From assembly GCA_016934735.1 (NCBI GenBank), contig JAFGSG010000060.1, positions 1-49,750 of the forward strand: a stretch of 49,750 nucleotides of DNA. The letters are read 5' to 3'. The notes under the pieces are model-generated. The model ran no database searches and was not told the origin of the DNA. It was given only the letters and a program-made list of their open reading frames with translations. Below, one piece after another: positions 33,258 to 41,665 of this stretch; the first letter of the stretch is position 1; each line of letters begins with the position of its first letter. The translations under genes and the position numbers were made by a program. Source of the DNA: Spirochaetota bacterium. GTDB lineage: Bacteria > Spirochaetota > UBA4802 > JAFGDQ01.

Positions 33258-33644
33258 ATGGATCAATTAGGGATAATGCTTTACGGCTACGAAAAAACCG
33301 ATGCGTATATAATTAAACAGGCTATAGAAAAAATACTGGGTCGTGAAGTCGAACTGATAAGCAGCTCACGCAAAGAATCGGAAATCGTTGAAATAATATT
33401 TTCAGATGAACTATATGATACTTTTGAAGACAAAGAAATAAAAATACTGATGTTTCTCGGTTTTGATGACAGCGAGATAAATTTAACTCTGGAAAAGTTC
33501 CCGGCAGCAAATAAGGTCACCAGGCCTATTTTTTGCGGGCTTACTGAAAATAACATTAAATGGACTCTTAAGCAGCTCCTGGAGCATTTGATAGAAGAGC
33601 GGAATTACTGGAATAATAAAAATAAAAAGCAGGATGCACTCTAA
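33258..33644 (+). CDS. DUF3783-domain protein
   Basis: 128 aa, soluble. Pattern MLYGYEKTDAYIIKQAIE then FDDSEINLTLEKFPAANKVTRPIFCGLTENNIKWTLKQLLEHL, which I associate with DUF3783, a small conserved family of unknown function in anaerobes. Divergent from the Fur-box operon, so it could share control. Its last codon overlaps the end of the convergent TetR gene by 4 bp. Confidence 0.75.
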   Translation: MDQLGIMLYGYEKTDAYIIKQAIEKILGREVELISSSRKESEIVEIIFSDELYDTFEDKEIKILMFLGFDDSEINLTLEKFPAANKVTRPIFCGLTENNIKWTLKQLLEHLIEERNYWNNKNKKQDAL

Positions 33645-34249
33645 GACAGATAACGAAACAGCATTTCACTTAACTCGTTTATTATTTTCGGAGCCGGTAC
33701 ATTAAATTTGGAAAATATCATCGCATGCACTGTTTCTTCAATCGAAGTCTGAACTACAATCGCCGCGGCGTTAATATCTTTAACGCGAATTTTATCCTTC
33801 CATGTCAATAATATTGCTTTGGTGACCTTTAAAGATTCAAGCTGCGACTTTTCTATGATTTTTGAAATATCAGGATCGGACTGGGCCATTACGCTAACTT
33901 CCTGATGGAATTGCGGATAAATATCGTGAGCTTCTATTAATTTATTTATCAGATATATTAAAAATTCTTTCTTTTTCCCGGTTTCTATATACTTTTTTAT
34001 TTCCAGATTTTCCAACACAGTTCTGATTTTTTTATGATAATCGATAAGAATTTCCTTAAAAAGAGCTTTTTTATCCTGAAAATAAATATAAAAAGCTCCT
34101 ATCGAAACATCGGCTTCTCCGGCAATTTCTTTGGAATTCGTTTTATAGTATCCTTTTTCGGAAAAGAGTTTCAGTCCGGCATTTATTATACTGAGTTTTG
34201 TTTCCCTGCTTCTCTTCTGTTTTGGAATATGTATATTTTTTTCATCCAT
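33641..34249 (-). CDS. TetR-family transcriptional regulator
   Basis: 202 aa. N-terminal HTH: AGLKLFSEKGYYKTNSKEIAGEADVSIGAFYIYFQDKKALFKEIL. The start was taken at 34249 (MDEKNIHIP); the frame extends upstream to 34285 but that region is the operator. It is divergent from the methyltransferase operon, and the region between carries three perfect dyads (34281-34320, 34324-34339, 34356-34371), so it likely represses both directions. C-terminal domain is ligand-type; ligand unknown. Confidence 0.93.
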   Translation of the reverse strand: MDEKNIHIPKQKRSRETKLSIINAGLKLFSEKGYYKTNSKEIAGEADVSIGAFYIYFQDKKALFKEILIDYHKKIRTVLENLEIKKYIETGKKKEFLIYLINKLIEAHDIYPQFHQEVSVMAQSDPDISKIIEKSQLESLKVTKAILLTWKDKIRVKDINAAAIVVQTSIEETVHAMIFSKFNVPAPKIINELSEMLFRYLS

Positions 34250-34280
34250 ATAATAAATGTAAAAGCGGGGTAAGTAATCA

Positions 34281-34320
34281 GTCAAGAAAAATATGAAAAA
34301 AAGTTCATATTTTTCTTGAC
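34281..34320. promoter_or_regulatory. 17-bp perfect palindrome carrying divergent -35 hexamers
   Basis: GTCAAGAAAAATATGAA and its perfect complement are separated by AAAAAG. TTGACT reads outward at each end (34316-34321 on plus, 34285-34280 on minus), so the palindrome contains the -35 of both divergent promoters. Confidence 0.65.
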
Positions 34321-34344
34321 TTTATGAACCATAGTTCATATTAT
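34316..34344 (+). promoter_or_regulatory. Promoter of the methyltransferase/flavodoxin operon
   Basis: TTGACT (34316-34321), 17 bases, TATTAT (34339-34344, 5 of 6). The first TetR-type site lies between the two hexamers. Confidence 0.7.
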
Positions 34345-34371
34345 ATAAATGTAATATGAACTATGGTTCAT
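34324..34371. promoter_or_regulatory. Two tandem TetR-type operators inside a 20-bp inverted repeat
   Basis: ATGAAC-CATA-GTTCAT at 34324-34339 and ATGAAC-TATG-GTTCAT at 34356-34371, each a dyad. Together with flanking ATTA/TAAT they form one perfect inverted repeat with 20-bp arms and an 8-base spacer. Confidence 0.8.
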
Positions 34372-34402
34372 GTTGTACTGTATGAAGACAGGAGAATTAT
34401 TT

Positions 34403-34981
34403 ATGTCAAATGATAATAATGAGGCTGTAGCTGATGAAATGAGGCTCGGGAAAGCCGAGTTTTATGCAATGAATAATCCCGTCAGAAAGTTAATACAGAA
34501 ATACTGGGAATTCAGAGTATTTAAAAATTTTCTTAAAAGACAAAATATAGACTTGTCCGGAAAAGTGATTATTGATGCGGGCTGCGGATCAGGATACAGC
34601 TCAAAACTAATAATGGATGAATTAAATCCCTCTGAATTGATTGCTTTTGATATCATGCCTGAACAGATAGCAATCGCGCGAAAAAGATACAAAAATATAA
34701 ATTTCCATGTTGGGGACATGACGCGGATAAATCTTCCTGGAAACAAAGCTGATGCTGTATTCGTATTCGGAATTTTACATCATATTCCTGAATGGCGGAA
34801 AGCCTTAAGTAATATATCTGCTTTTTTAAAGAAGCGAGGCGTCCTGCTGGTAGAAGAGCCGAGATATAGATTCACATTGGATGAGTTTGAACATGGTATT
34901 TTCGATTCAGGATTAACAATACTTGATAAGAAGAATATATTCGGTTCATATTTTAAAAGCTACATCTGCATCAAAGAATAG
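34403..34981 (+). CDS. Class I SAM-dependent methyltransferase
   Basis: 192 aa from MSNDNNEAVADEM; the start was chosen because GGAGAA precedes 34403, while the frame opens at 34370 inside the operator. Motif I VIIDAGCGSGYSSKLI, acidic LIAFDIMP, motif IV ADAVFVFGILHHIPEW. First gene of the TetR-controlled operon, followed 25 bases later by a second methyltransferase. Substrate unknown. Confidence 0.88.
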   Translation: MSNDNNEAVADEMRLGKAEFYAMNNPVRKLIQKYWEFRVFKNFLKRQNIDLSGKVIIDAGCGSGYSSKLIMDELNPSELIAFDIMPEQIAIARKRYKNINFHVGDMTRINLPGNKADAVFVFGILHHIPEWRKALSNISAFLKKRGVLLVEEPRYRFTLDEFEHGIFDSGLTILDKKNIFGSYFKSYICIKE

Positions 34982-35006
34982 GATTAAAGTTATAAGGAGA
35001 ATTGTT

Positions 35007-35567
35007 ATGGCAATAAAAGAAAGAATGATGGGGAGTAACATGGACAGGATCCCGGATATTGCTTTCAGGGGTATGTCGTTTTTATTCTGGATATGGGGGA
35101 TATTCGCTTCACCCGGGAAAAAGCTGAAAAAATTCGGTATTAAACCCGGTGACACAGTCGTTGATTTCGGGTGCGGGCCTGGGAATTATATCAAAGACGT
35201 TTCATTGCTTGCGGGAGGCAAAGGAGTTGTTTACGCTGCTGATATTCATGAACTGGCTATTAAAGCGATCAATAAAAAGATCAGCAGATATAATCTGAAA
35301 AACGTTAAGCCAGTGCTGGTCAGGGATTACAAATGCGATATACCTGATAATTCCGCTGATGTGATATACGCTCTTGATATGTTCCACATGGTCAAACAGC
35401 CTGACCTTTTACTGAAAGAGCTTCACAGGATGCTTAAGAAAGACGGAAAATTATTCATCGATGACGGACATCAACCCCGTAAAGAATCAAAACGCAAGAT
35501 CGAGGGATCCAAGTTATGGAGTATCAATGAAGAATTTAAAGGCTGGCTTGTGTGTACTCCTGCTTAA
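35007..35567 (+). CDS. Class I SAM-dependent methyltransferase
   Basis: 186 aa from MAIKERMMGSNMDRIPD, preceded by AAGGAGAA (start 35007). Motif I TVVDFGCGPGNYIKDV, VYAADIHELAIKAI, motif IV ADVIYALDMFHMVKQP. N-terminal FRGMSFLFWIWGIFASP is amphipathic, so it may touch the membrane. Operonic with the preceding methyltransferase and the flavodoxin-like genes. Confidence 0.88.
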   Translation: MAIKERMMGSNMDRIPDIAFRGMSFLFWIWGIFASPGKKLKKFGIKPGDTVVDFGCGPGNYIKDVSLLAGGKGVVYAADIHELAIKAINKKISRYNLKNVKPVLVRDYKCDIPDNSADVIYALDMFHMVKQPDLLLKELHRMLKKDGKLFIDDGHQPRKESKRKIEGSKLWSINEEFKGWLVCTPA

Positions 35568-35599
35568 GCAGTGTCGATTAAACGAACAGGAAGAAATAT

Positions 35600-36160
35600 A
35601 TGAAAGCAACAATTATTTCGGATAAAGATTTCCAAACTGATTTATTTCGCAATCTGTTTGAAAAGATAATAGTATATTTTGACAGCAAAGGCATTGAAAC
35701 AAAGACGATTTCTATCGGCAGGAATGATCTTGCCTTTTGCATGGGCTGTTTCGGTTGCTGGGTTAAAAAGCCGGGCGAGTGCGTTATGAATGATATGATG
35801 TCGCAAATCAATCGAAATTTTATTAACAGCGATGTAGTTGTTTATCTCAGCCCTGTTATATTCGGACAGTTCAGCGCTAACATTAAAAATGCAATCGACA
35901 GATGGCTACCCAATATCCTGCCGTTCTTCATTAAAAGACCGGACGATTCTACAATGCATCCATCAAGATATAAACAATATCCATATGTGATCGTTGTCGG
36001 ATATGGCGAGGATATATCAGATGAGGACGCGCAGCTGTTCATTGATATTACTAAAAAACACCGTAATAATACCGAGGTTCTTATTTATAAAGGCGACGAT
36101 GAGGACATATCCCAAGAATTAGATAAAATCACTCTAAGAAAAGCTGGTGGATACCTATGA
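35600..36160 (+). CDS. Iron-sulfur flavoprotein-like NAD(P)H-dependent FMN reductase
   Basis: 186 aa flavodoxin-fold protein with the Cys motif CMGCFGCWVKKPGEC (C-x2-C-x2-C-x7-C) of archaeal/anaerobic iron-sulfur flavoproteins that bind FMN and a 4Fe-4S cluster, followed by VVYLSPVIFGQFSANIKNAIDR. AGGAAG RBS. It overlaps the next gene by 4 bp. It likely supplies electrons for whatever the operon's methyltransferases modify, or reduces quinone/O2 (inference). Confidence 0.85.
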   Translation: MKATIISDKDFQTDLFRNLFEKIIVYFDSKGIETKTISIGRNDLAFCMGCFGCWVKKPGECVMNDMMSQINRNFINSDVVVYLSPVIFGQFSANIKNAIDRWLPNILPFFIKRPDDSTMHPSRYKQYPYVIVVGYGEDISDEDAQLFIDITKKHRNNTEVLIYKGDDEDISQELDKITLRKAGGYL

Positions 36161-36837
36161 AAAATATTATATTAATAGATTCAAGCCCGAAGATTAATGA
36201 AAAATCCGTTTCAGGATATCTGATTGAAAAAGCTGCGAGGCGTATTGACGATCAAACCGCCAATAAGAACTTCATTAATATTCGTCAGAGCTTCACGGGG
36301 CATAAAATCCAGGAAGATTATAAAATACTTATCAATGCCGATGCTGTTATAATTGCTTTTCCGCTGTATATATTTTGCCTGCCCGGCATTTTAATGCGGT
36401 TTTTACAGGATTATTATCAATTTTATCTCGAGAACAAAACGAAATCAACTAATCCAAAAGTGTATGCTCTTGTTAACTGCGGATTCCCTGAACCGGAAAT
36501 AAATCTTGAAGCGGTCAGGGTTATCGGAAGTTTCTGCAGACATGTAAATGCAAATTTCCGATTCGGTATTATGATAGGATGCGGCGGTATGCTTCTCGGA
36601 GCTGAAGGTAAACCTGTTATTAAGAAAGCGGTAGAAAAATTGGATAATGCTTTTGCTGAAATAGCAAATGATATTCAAAATAATGATACAGAAAAGAAAT
36701 ACAACATTCTAGTAGAGACAATGAATTTCCCGGAATGGATTTTCAGGTTCCTGATGAATAAATTCGGGTGGGCTTCAAATGCCAAGAAAAATAGGCTGAA
36801 GAAAAAGGATCTATACAGAGGGCCGTATCTGTTATAA
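36157..36837 (+). CDS. Flavodoxin-like NAD(P)H-dependent oxidoreductase
   Basis: 226 aa. IILIDSSPKINEKSVSGYLIEKA (phosphate loop), ADAVIIAFPLYIFCLPGILMRFLQDY and NCGFPEPEINLEAV match NAD(P)H-dependent oxidoreductase proteins of the flavodoxin-like fold. The C-terminal ~50 residues are basic (KKNRLKKKDLYRGPYLL). Starts inside the iron-sulfur flavoprotein gene (4-bp overlap). Partner of the preceding enzyme. Confidence 0.83.
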   Translation: MKNIILIDSSPKINEKSVSGYLIEKAARRIDDQTANKNFINIRQSFTGHKIQEDYKILINADAVIIAFPLYIFCLPGILMRFLQDYYQFYLENKTKSTNPKVYALVNCGFPEPEINLEAVRVIGSFCRHVNANFRFGIMIGCGGMLLGAEGKPVIKKAVEKLDNAFAEIANDIQNNDTEKKYNILVETMNFPEWIFRFLMNKFGWASNAKKNRLKKKDLYRGPYLL

Positions 36838-36839
36838 GC

Positions 36840-37340
36840 AATATTTTATTATCTGTTCTATTGCTACTGCTTTCTGGAGCTGCGGTTGTGGTTTCAATCA
36901 AATAATTAATCATTCCGAATATTATTATTTTTATTACATTTTTCGTGTTAACAATAATCGCGATCGCGAAAAAGCAGCTTGATTTCGGGTATTAAGAGCT
37001 GAAATCGGTCAACAAGATCATTGGAATAATTGCGATCATATTTGGTTTTTATTATCTTCACTGGGTTGATGAGCCGGTTTTTCTCAATGCTTTATTATAT
37101 TCACCGCTTGGAATTGTCAACTGCCCAACAATGGTTGGATATTGCGACTTTCTCTGTTTTTTAAAAAAGCCAGGCAGCCTGTTCCTTGAATTTTGCACTG
37201 GCGCTATAACCGTGTATTTCGGATTTTTCGAGGTAATGCGATTTGGAGCATATAGTGATATCATATTGATCGTTGCGGGTATGTTTTTGATTATCAGGAT
37301 GGCGTCAAAAATAGATTATGAGCGGTATTTTTACAGATAA
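36840..37340 (+). pseudogene. Degraded membrane protein gene with two in-frame TAA stops
   Basis: A single reading frame continues from about 36840 to the stop at 37338-37340 with hydrophobic, membrane-protein-like sequence throughout, interrupted by TAA at 36903-36905 and 36993-36995. Segments: LLSVLLLLLSGAAVVVSIK, ITFFVLTIIAIAKKQLDFGY, KIIGIIAIIFGFYYLHWVDE, and a tail from MVGYCDFLCFLKKPGSLFL. TAA rules out selenocysteine. No start codon with RBS is left. Likely a four-helix inner-membrane protein that has been inactivated; family not identified. A sequencing error would have to occur twice. Confidence 0.65.
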
Positions 37341-37382
37341 AATTATTATGAATAATTATAACGCGTGTGGAGATAAAGCAAA

Positions 37383-37820
37383 ATGAAAATGATGATTATA
37401 TGTATTAAATTATCGTTCTTGCTACAGGGAATACTATTTGCCGGATCAGTTAATTATACTGTTTCCGGGAAAATAGATAATATAAAAAACAATGCGCCGG
37501 TATATATATTACTTACTGATGAAGAGACATCAAAAATGCCGTTTGCAGGCATAAGAAAAATAATTATTGATCCAGATGATAAAGCCTTAAAAAACGGATA
37601 TGTTGAATTTATTTTTAAGAATATACCTCAGGGCGTTTACGGGATAAGGTGCTTTCAGGATATCAACGGGAACAGTAAACTTGATAAAGGTTTGTTCGGT
37701 CCTAAGGAGCCGTGGGGGTTGTCATGGAACATGAACAAAACATCAGGATGGCCGTCGTTTGAAAATTATTCCTTTCTGCTTAATGAAGACATCCCTAATT
37801 TGACAATAACATTAAAATAA
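37383..37820 (+). CDS. DUF2141-domain secreted protein
   Basis: 145 aa with a signal peptide (MIICIKLSFLLQGILFAGS). The mature domain fits DUF2141: FKNIPQGVYGIRCFQDINGNSKLDKGLFGPKEPWG, where DxNxNxKLD is the usual metal-like loop and the KEPWGLSWN tail follows. Periplasmic beta-sandwich of unknown function. Followed 14 bases later by a membrane methyltransferase. Confidence 0.85.
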   Translation: MKMMIICIKLSFLLQGILFAGSVNYTVSGKIDNIKNNAPVYILLTDEETSKMPFAGIRKIIIDPDDKALKNGYVEFIFKNIPQGVYGIRCFQDINGNSKLDKGLFGPKEPWGLSWNMNKTSGWPSFENYSFLLNEDIPNLTITLK

Positions 37821-37834
37821 AAGGAGAAAAGTAA

Positions 37835-38398
37835 ATGGAATTGATCCCTGCGCATTCATTCGGAATTCAAAATGCCTGGTGGTTCTCGCTTATATACGGA
37901 ATAGCAAGCCTTATAATAATATTCATTACTTCAAAAGAGCGTAGAAAACGTATTTTTACTTTTCCTAAATTCAACACAAAGATGGAAAAATTCTTAACCG
38001 GACTTGGGTTATTTATTTTTGCCAGAGGGTTGATTGTTTACACATTTATTATTCCTGTACAATTGATGGCATTAAATTTCATAATAGGTACAATTATTTA
38101 TCTGATTGGAATGGCCTCATCAGTATTTGCAATATGGACTTTTTCAAAGGCTGAGTTGTCCGGACCTGTAACAAACGGTATCTTTAAAATAACAAGACAT
38201 CCAATGCAGGTAATGGCTGTTGTTATGTGGATTGGCGTAGGGATAGCTTCATGGAACTGGATAATTATTGCCTGCGCTGTTCTTCTGGGTGTTATATCCC
38301 TTCCTGCCTTAAAGGCTCAGGAACGCTTCTGCATCGATAAATACGGGCTGGAATATCTGGATTATATAAAAAGAGTGCCGAGATATTTATTTATCTGA
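37835..38398 (+). CDS. Membrane methyltransferase-like protein (ICMT/NnrU family)
   Basis: 187 aa, about six membrane helices. The C-terminal region has the SAM-site signature of isoprenylcysteine carboxyl methyltransferase/phospholipid methyltransferase-like proteins: GIFKITRHPMQVMAV then ERFCIDKYGLEYLDYIKRVPRY. AAGGAGAA RBS. Together with the related gene at 39590-40153 it adds to an unusual concentration of methyltransferases. Its 3' end overlaps the convergent serine hydrolase gene. Confidence 0.8.
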   Translation: MELIPAHSFGIQNAWWFSLIYGIASLIIIFITSKERRKRIFTFPKFNTKMEKFLTGLGLFIFARGLIVYTFIIPVQLMALNFIIGTIIYLIGMASSVFAIWTFSKAELSGPVTNGIFKITRHPMQVMAVVMWIGVGIASWNWIIIACAVLLGVISLPALKAQERFCIDKYGLEYLDYIKRVPRYLFI

Positions 38399-39559
38399 TT
38401 TTATGGCTTTTATCACTTTTGATATCAGCATAAACGGTTTCATCTGAGACGCAGTCTGATTTACCGTCCCTGCAATGAAAAGGTCAAGGTCTTCAGAATA
38501 ATACAGAAAAGAGCCTGTTGACCCGGAATGCCCCCATAAAGGCGGGAGTTTCATAAATACATTTATGAATCCCGGGAATTTAAAGTACATGGTTCCGTAT
38601 CCATATTGCATCGGAAACTCCAGTTTATGCCAATCATGCATTGACTTAAGCGTGTCTTTTTTAACTATCTTTCCATTATTAAGTGCTTTTAAAAAAATAA
38701 TCATCTCATTAACTGTGGAAATAATTCCACCATCCGCCCAGTATGTGCCGTTGTTGCGGATCTGACTGATATTTATATCACTATGAAATATGTCAGCCGG
38801 TGCGTTTGTCTTTACAATTTTTTCAGTTGGATGACCGGTAAGCCATGTATGTTTTAATCCTAGCGGATGAAAGATATATTGCTCGTATGCGATATGAAGC
38901 GGCTTTTTTGTTGCTGATTCAATTATCTTTCCTAAAAGCTGGAAATTCGTATCTGAATAGGAAGCTCCTTTCCCCGGATGGAAATTTGGTTTGAGTTCAG
39001 CCGCTCTTCTTATTGTATCTTCGACCGTCCACATCTTATCGGGTTCTTCAAGGAATAGTTCGAAAAAGCTTTTGCCGTTTTCCGGCTTCTCGGAGTAATA
39101 GTCTGGAACCCCCGAGGTGTGCGACAACAGTTGCCTGACAGTTATTTCATGAGAATAGTCCCTGCTCTCATACACGTGAATGCTGCGGATCAGTTTTTCC
39201 GGAAGATACTTTGATATTGGATCATCCAGTGAAAGCAATCCTTTTTCATGTAATATAAGAATTAGTGATGCAGTATACATTTTGGTTATGCTGGCAATAC
39301 AGACAGGGGTGTCTTTACTCATGGGGGTTCCTTGCTGATCGGCAAAGCCTGCTGCGCCTGACCAGGAAAAAGAACCGTCACCTTTTGCAACTGATAATAC
39401 GCAATTCCTTATCATTTTATCTTTATTTACTAATTCTGTGAGTATGTACTGCAATTCATCATCCTTATCAGCAAAGATTTGTTGTGCGCACGTTAATCGT
39501 AAAATAATTGTCGCAATTAAAACGATTATTATAAATAATAATATCCATACCCGTTTCAT
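38387..39559 (-). CDS. Beta-lactamase-family serine hydrolase (class C/D-alanyl-D-alanine carboxypeptidase-like)
   Basis: 390 aa. N-terminal signal anchor (VWILLFIIIVLIATIILRLTC; a trailing Cys could be a lipobox). Catalytic SxxK is SITK in CIASITKMYTASLI; the second motif is YSDTNFQLLG (Y-x-N region with Asp in place of Asn in the usual order); the third is GHSGSTGSFLY (HSG for KTG). It acts on peptides, esters or peptidoglycan in the periplasm. Oriented opposite to its neighbour, ends overlapping. Confidence 0.88.
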   Translation of the reverse strand: MKRVWILLFIIIVLIATIILRLTCAQQIFADKDDELQYILTELVNKDKMIRNCVLSVAKGDGSFSWSGAAGFADQQGTPMSKDTPVCIASITKMYTASLILILHEKGLLSLDDPISKYLPEKLIRSIHVYESRDYSHEITVRQLLSHTSGVPDYYSEKPENGKSFFELFLEEPDKMWTVEDTIRRAAELKPNFHPGKGASYSDTNFQLLGKIIESATKKPLHIAYEQYIFHPLGLKHTWLTGHPTEKIVKTNAPADIFHSDINISQIRNNGTYWADGGIISTVNEMIIFLKALNNGKIVKKDTLKSMHDWHKLEFPMQYGYGTMYFKFPGFINVFMKLPPLWGHSGSTGSFLYYSEDLDLFIAGTVNQTASQMKPFMLISKVIKAIKSDK

Positions 39560-39589
39560 ATTCAGATAAGCCTGTGTTTATAAATAATT

Positions 39590-40153
39590 TTACTTTAGTA
39601 ATCCCTGGAAAATATTCCACATTGGTATTTTTTCCATATATTTTTTATATCGATCACCGAATTTTTTTATATTATAGCCTTTCTCATTTATTGCTGATAA
39701 TCGGAAACATAAGACTGATAATAAGCCGATAATAAAAGCAGGTACTGACTGAAATACCAGAATTAGTGCAAGAGACCAGATAGCAAAGCCTAAAGTCATA
39801 GGTTGTCGTATGTAACCATAAATTCCGGTGTCAAGGAATATAGTACTTTCTGTAAAATCAGCACCTTTTGATTTACCTTTATGTTTTAATGCGATCATTG
39901 AACTGATGATGATAATAAACGATGGAATATACAGAATAAAGCCGGTTACACTGATCCATTTTATATTCAGATGATGCCATGCCCCGTTTATTCCTATGCA
40001 TAGTTCGATTGTCAGCAGACTGAGAAACAAAGCCAGCCCGGTATGCATATAAACCTCGTTCGGTATTCTTTTTCGCAACCCATGAATAATTGATACCCCG
40101 TTGGCAATCCAGATTACGGCGCAAATTGCGATACAAATAAATATGCGTGTCAT
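39590..40153 (-). CDS. Membrane methyltransferase-like protein (ICMT/PEMT family)
   Basis: 187 aa, about five membrane helices; GIYGYIRQPMTLGFAIWSLALIL and the final FGDRYKKYMEKIPMW are the SAM-site elements of the ICMT/phospholipid methyltransferase-like superfamily. AAAGGAAAAT RBS. Upstream of the serine hydrolase in the same direction (30-base gap), so probably co-transcribed with it. Substrate unknown. Confidence 0.78.
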   Translation of the reverse strand: MTRIFICIAICAVIWIANGVSIIHGLRKRIPNEVYMHTGLALFLSLLTIELCIGINGAWHHLNIKWISVTGFILYIPSFIIIISSMIALKHKGKSKGADFTESTIFLDTGIYGYIRQPMTLGFAIWSLALILVFQSVPAFIIGLLSVLCFRLSAINEKGYNIKKFGDRYKKYMEKIPMWNIFQGLLK

Positions 40154-40411
40154 TGTATTTTCCTTTTTGGATTATAAAATAGACTTTTCTGATAGAAGCT
40201 TCCGGCTTTAATATAGATTTTAATTGAGAAAATCCAGTTTTACAAAAAGTCAAATAGATCAGATAAATCAAAATGATCATTGGATTGCATTAAAATTCAA
40301 GAAAAAATTTAATAATTTATAGCTCAGGCAAAGGCTGCATTCAAGATATTTTCATGGAAATATCAGATCCTATTCTGCTTTAATAAGATGAATAAAAAAA
40401 TAAAAATACTA
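40154..40411. other. Spacer between divergent operons
   Basis: AT-rich, gene-free; GATCATTGGAT and short dyads only. The promoter/operator of the next operon starts at 40412. Confidence 0.4.
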
Positions 40412-40448
40412 TTGACGATTTTTATTTACTTAGTATATAGTAAGTAAA
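40412..40448 (+). promoter_or_regulatory. Promoter with overlapping palindromic operator for the TetR operon at 40.5-42.3 kb
   Basis: TTGACG (40412-40417), 16 bases, TATATA (40434-40439). The dyad TTTACTTA-GTATATAG-TAAGTAAA (40425-40448) covers the -10, as expected for autorepression by the TetR encoded two genes on. Confidence 0.65.
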
Positions 40449-40462
40449 AAGGAGTTATAATT

Positions 40463-40981
40463 ATGAATAGAAGGAATTTTTTTTATAAAGGTCATTTAAT
40501 TCTATGGTTTGTTTTAACAATACTGACCGGAATTCTCGCAGGCTTTCTCTGCTCGCATAGCGTTATGCTCGGACGTTATTTTACCTGGCTGATCAATTCA
40601 GGTAATTACAGCGTATTTGTTGATACTTTTTCGGTTTTCAGGAAGGCAACACATGCCAATGTGCATTATAATCTTTTTTTGTGGGCTTCACTGATCATTG
40701 GATTTATATGGATGGTTCTATGTTTTATCCTTAGGAAAAACCGCATCGTCGGTATTATAGCCGGGTTATCGTCATTATGGGTAGGATTCGTTTTCTTTTC
40801 ATCGGGCTTCGCGAAAGCTGAAGAAGCAGTATGCAGCGGAACTGCAGACGAAGCTTTAAAGAATTTCTTTGCAGCATGGAATCTTCCTCTGCATATTTCT
40901 TTTGCGGTTTTTTATTCCATATGCTTTTTTCTTCTGCTTCTTTCGGGTATAAGATGGTCAAAGAATAAATCTGATGTTTAA
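40463..40981 (+). CDS. Four-helix membrane protein of unknown function
   Basis: 172 aa, four hydrophobic helices (about residues 12-32, 68-88, 96-116, 142-162) with WASLIIGFIWMVLCFILRK and a Cys in EEAVCSGTADEALKNFF. AAAGGAG RBS just after the operator. First gene of an operon with TetR and a methyltransferase. Not recognised. Confidence 0.7.
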   Translation: MNRRNFFYKGHLILWFVLTILTGILAGFLCSHSVMLGRYFTWLINSGNYSVFVDTFSVFRKATHANVHYNLFLWASLIIGFIWMVLCFILRKNRIVGIIAGLSSLWVGFVFFSSGFAKAEEAVCSGTADEALKNFFAAWNLPLHISFAVFYSICFFLLLLSGIRWSKNKSDV

Positions 40982-41047
40982 AAAATTGCATCGGTTGATT
41001 TTCGATTATTTGAAATTTTTTACAATTATTATTATAAAGGTATCAAT

Positions 41048-41662
41048 TTGAGAAAGAAAAGAGACGCTGAAGGCACTAAATTTAAAATACTGAAATGCGC
41101 TGAAAAACTCTTTGCAGATAAAGGTTTTAACGGTACAAGCATTGCTATGATTTCAAAAGCAAGCAGCCTTTCCGATGGCTTGATTCTCTATCACTTTAAA
41201 TCAAAAGAAAATCTTTACAAGCTTGTGATTGAGAGAATATCGGCTCATTATCTTGAAGTTGTTACCGGGCCGTTGGAAAAAGAGACATCCATTGAAGAAG
41301 CAATGAAAACATCATTAATCGGAGCTTTTAATTTCTGGAAAAATGATAAAACGTGCCAGCGGCTGAACCTGTGGGCTTACCTGGAAAACAAAGAGGATAA
41401 ATCTGCAAATGAAGCCCGGTTAGTGGAAAAACTGGCTGCTTATTTTAAATCACTGCAGGGAAAAGGAATATTTTCCGCGGATATTCATCCTGTTGTATTT
41501 CTTACTATGATCATCGGCTCAATACAATTCTGGTTCAGGTATAAAAAGCATTTTCTTAAAATTTTAAACTTAAAACAAACGGGCGATGAATTTGATAATA
41601 TGTTTTTAAATCAATTCGCCTTGATGCTGCAGAGTATAATATATAATAAAACGGAGAAGTGA
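41048..41662 (+). CDS. TetR-family transcriptional regulator (TTG start)
   Basis: 204 aa. HTH region ILKCAEKLFADKGFNGTSIAMISKASSLSDGLILYHFKSKENLYKLV. The start is TTG at 41048: no ATG exists before the HTH, the first internal Met lies within it, and AAAGG precedes the TTG. The C-terminal domain is aromatic-rich (MIIGSIQFWFRYKKHF). Probably represses its own operon through the dyad at 40425-40448. Confidence 0.92.
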   Translation: MRKKRDAEGTKFKILKCAEKLFADKGFNGTSIAMISKASSLSDGLILYHFKSKENLYKLVIERISAHYLEVVTGPLEKETSIEEAMKTSLIGAFNFWKNDKTCQRLNLWAYLENKEDKSANEARLVEKLAAYFKSLQGKGIFSADIHPVVFLTMIIGSIQFWFRYKKHFLKILNLKQTGDEFDNMFLNQFALMLQSIIYNKTEK

Positions 41663-41665
41663 ATA

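Noticed and set aside
36903..36995. Readthrough or selenocysteine in the broken membrane gene
   Set aside because: Both stops are TAA, not TGA.
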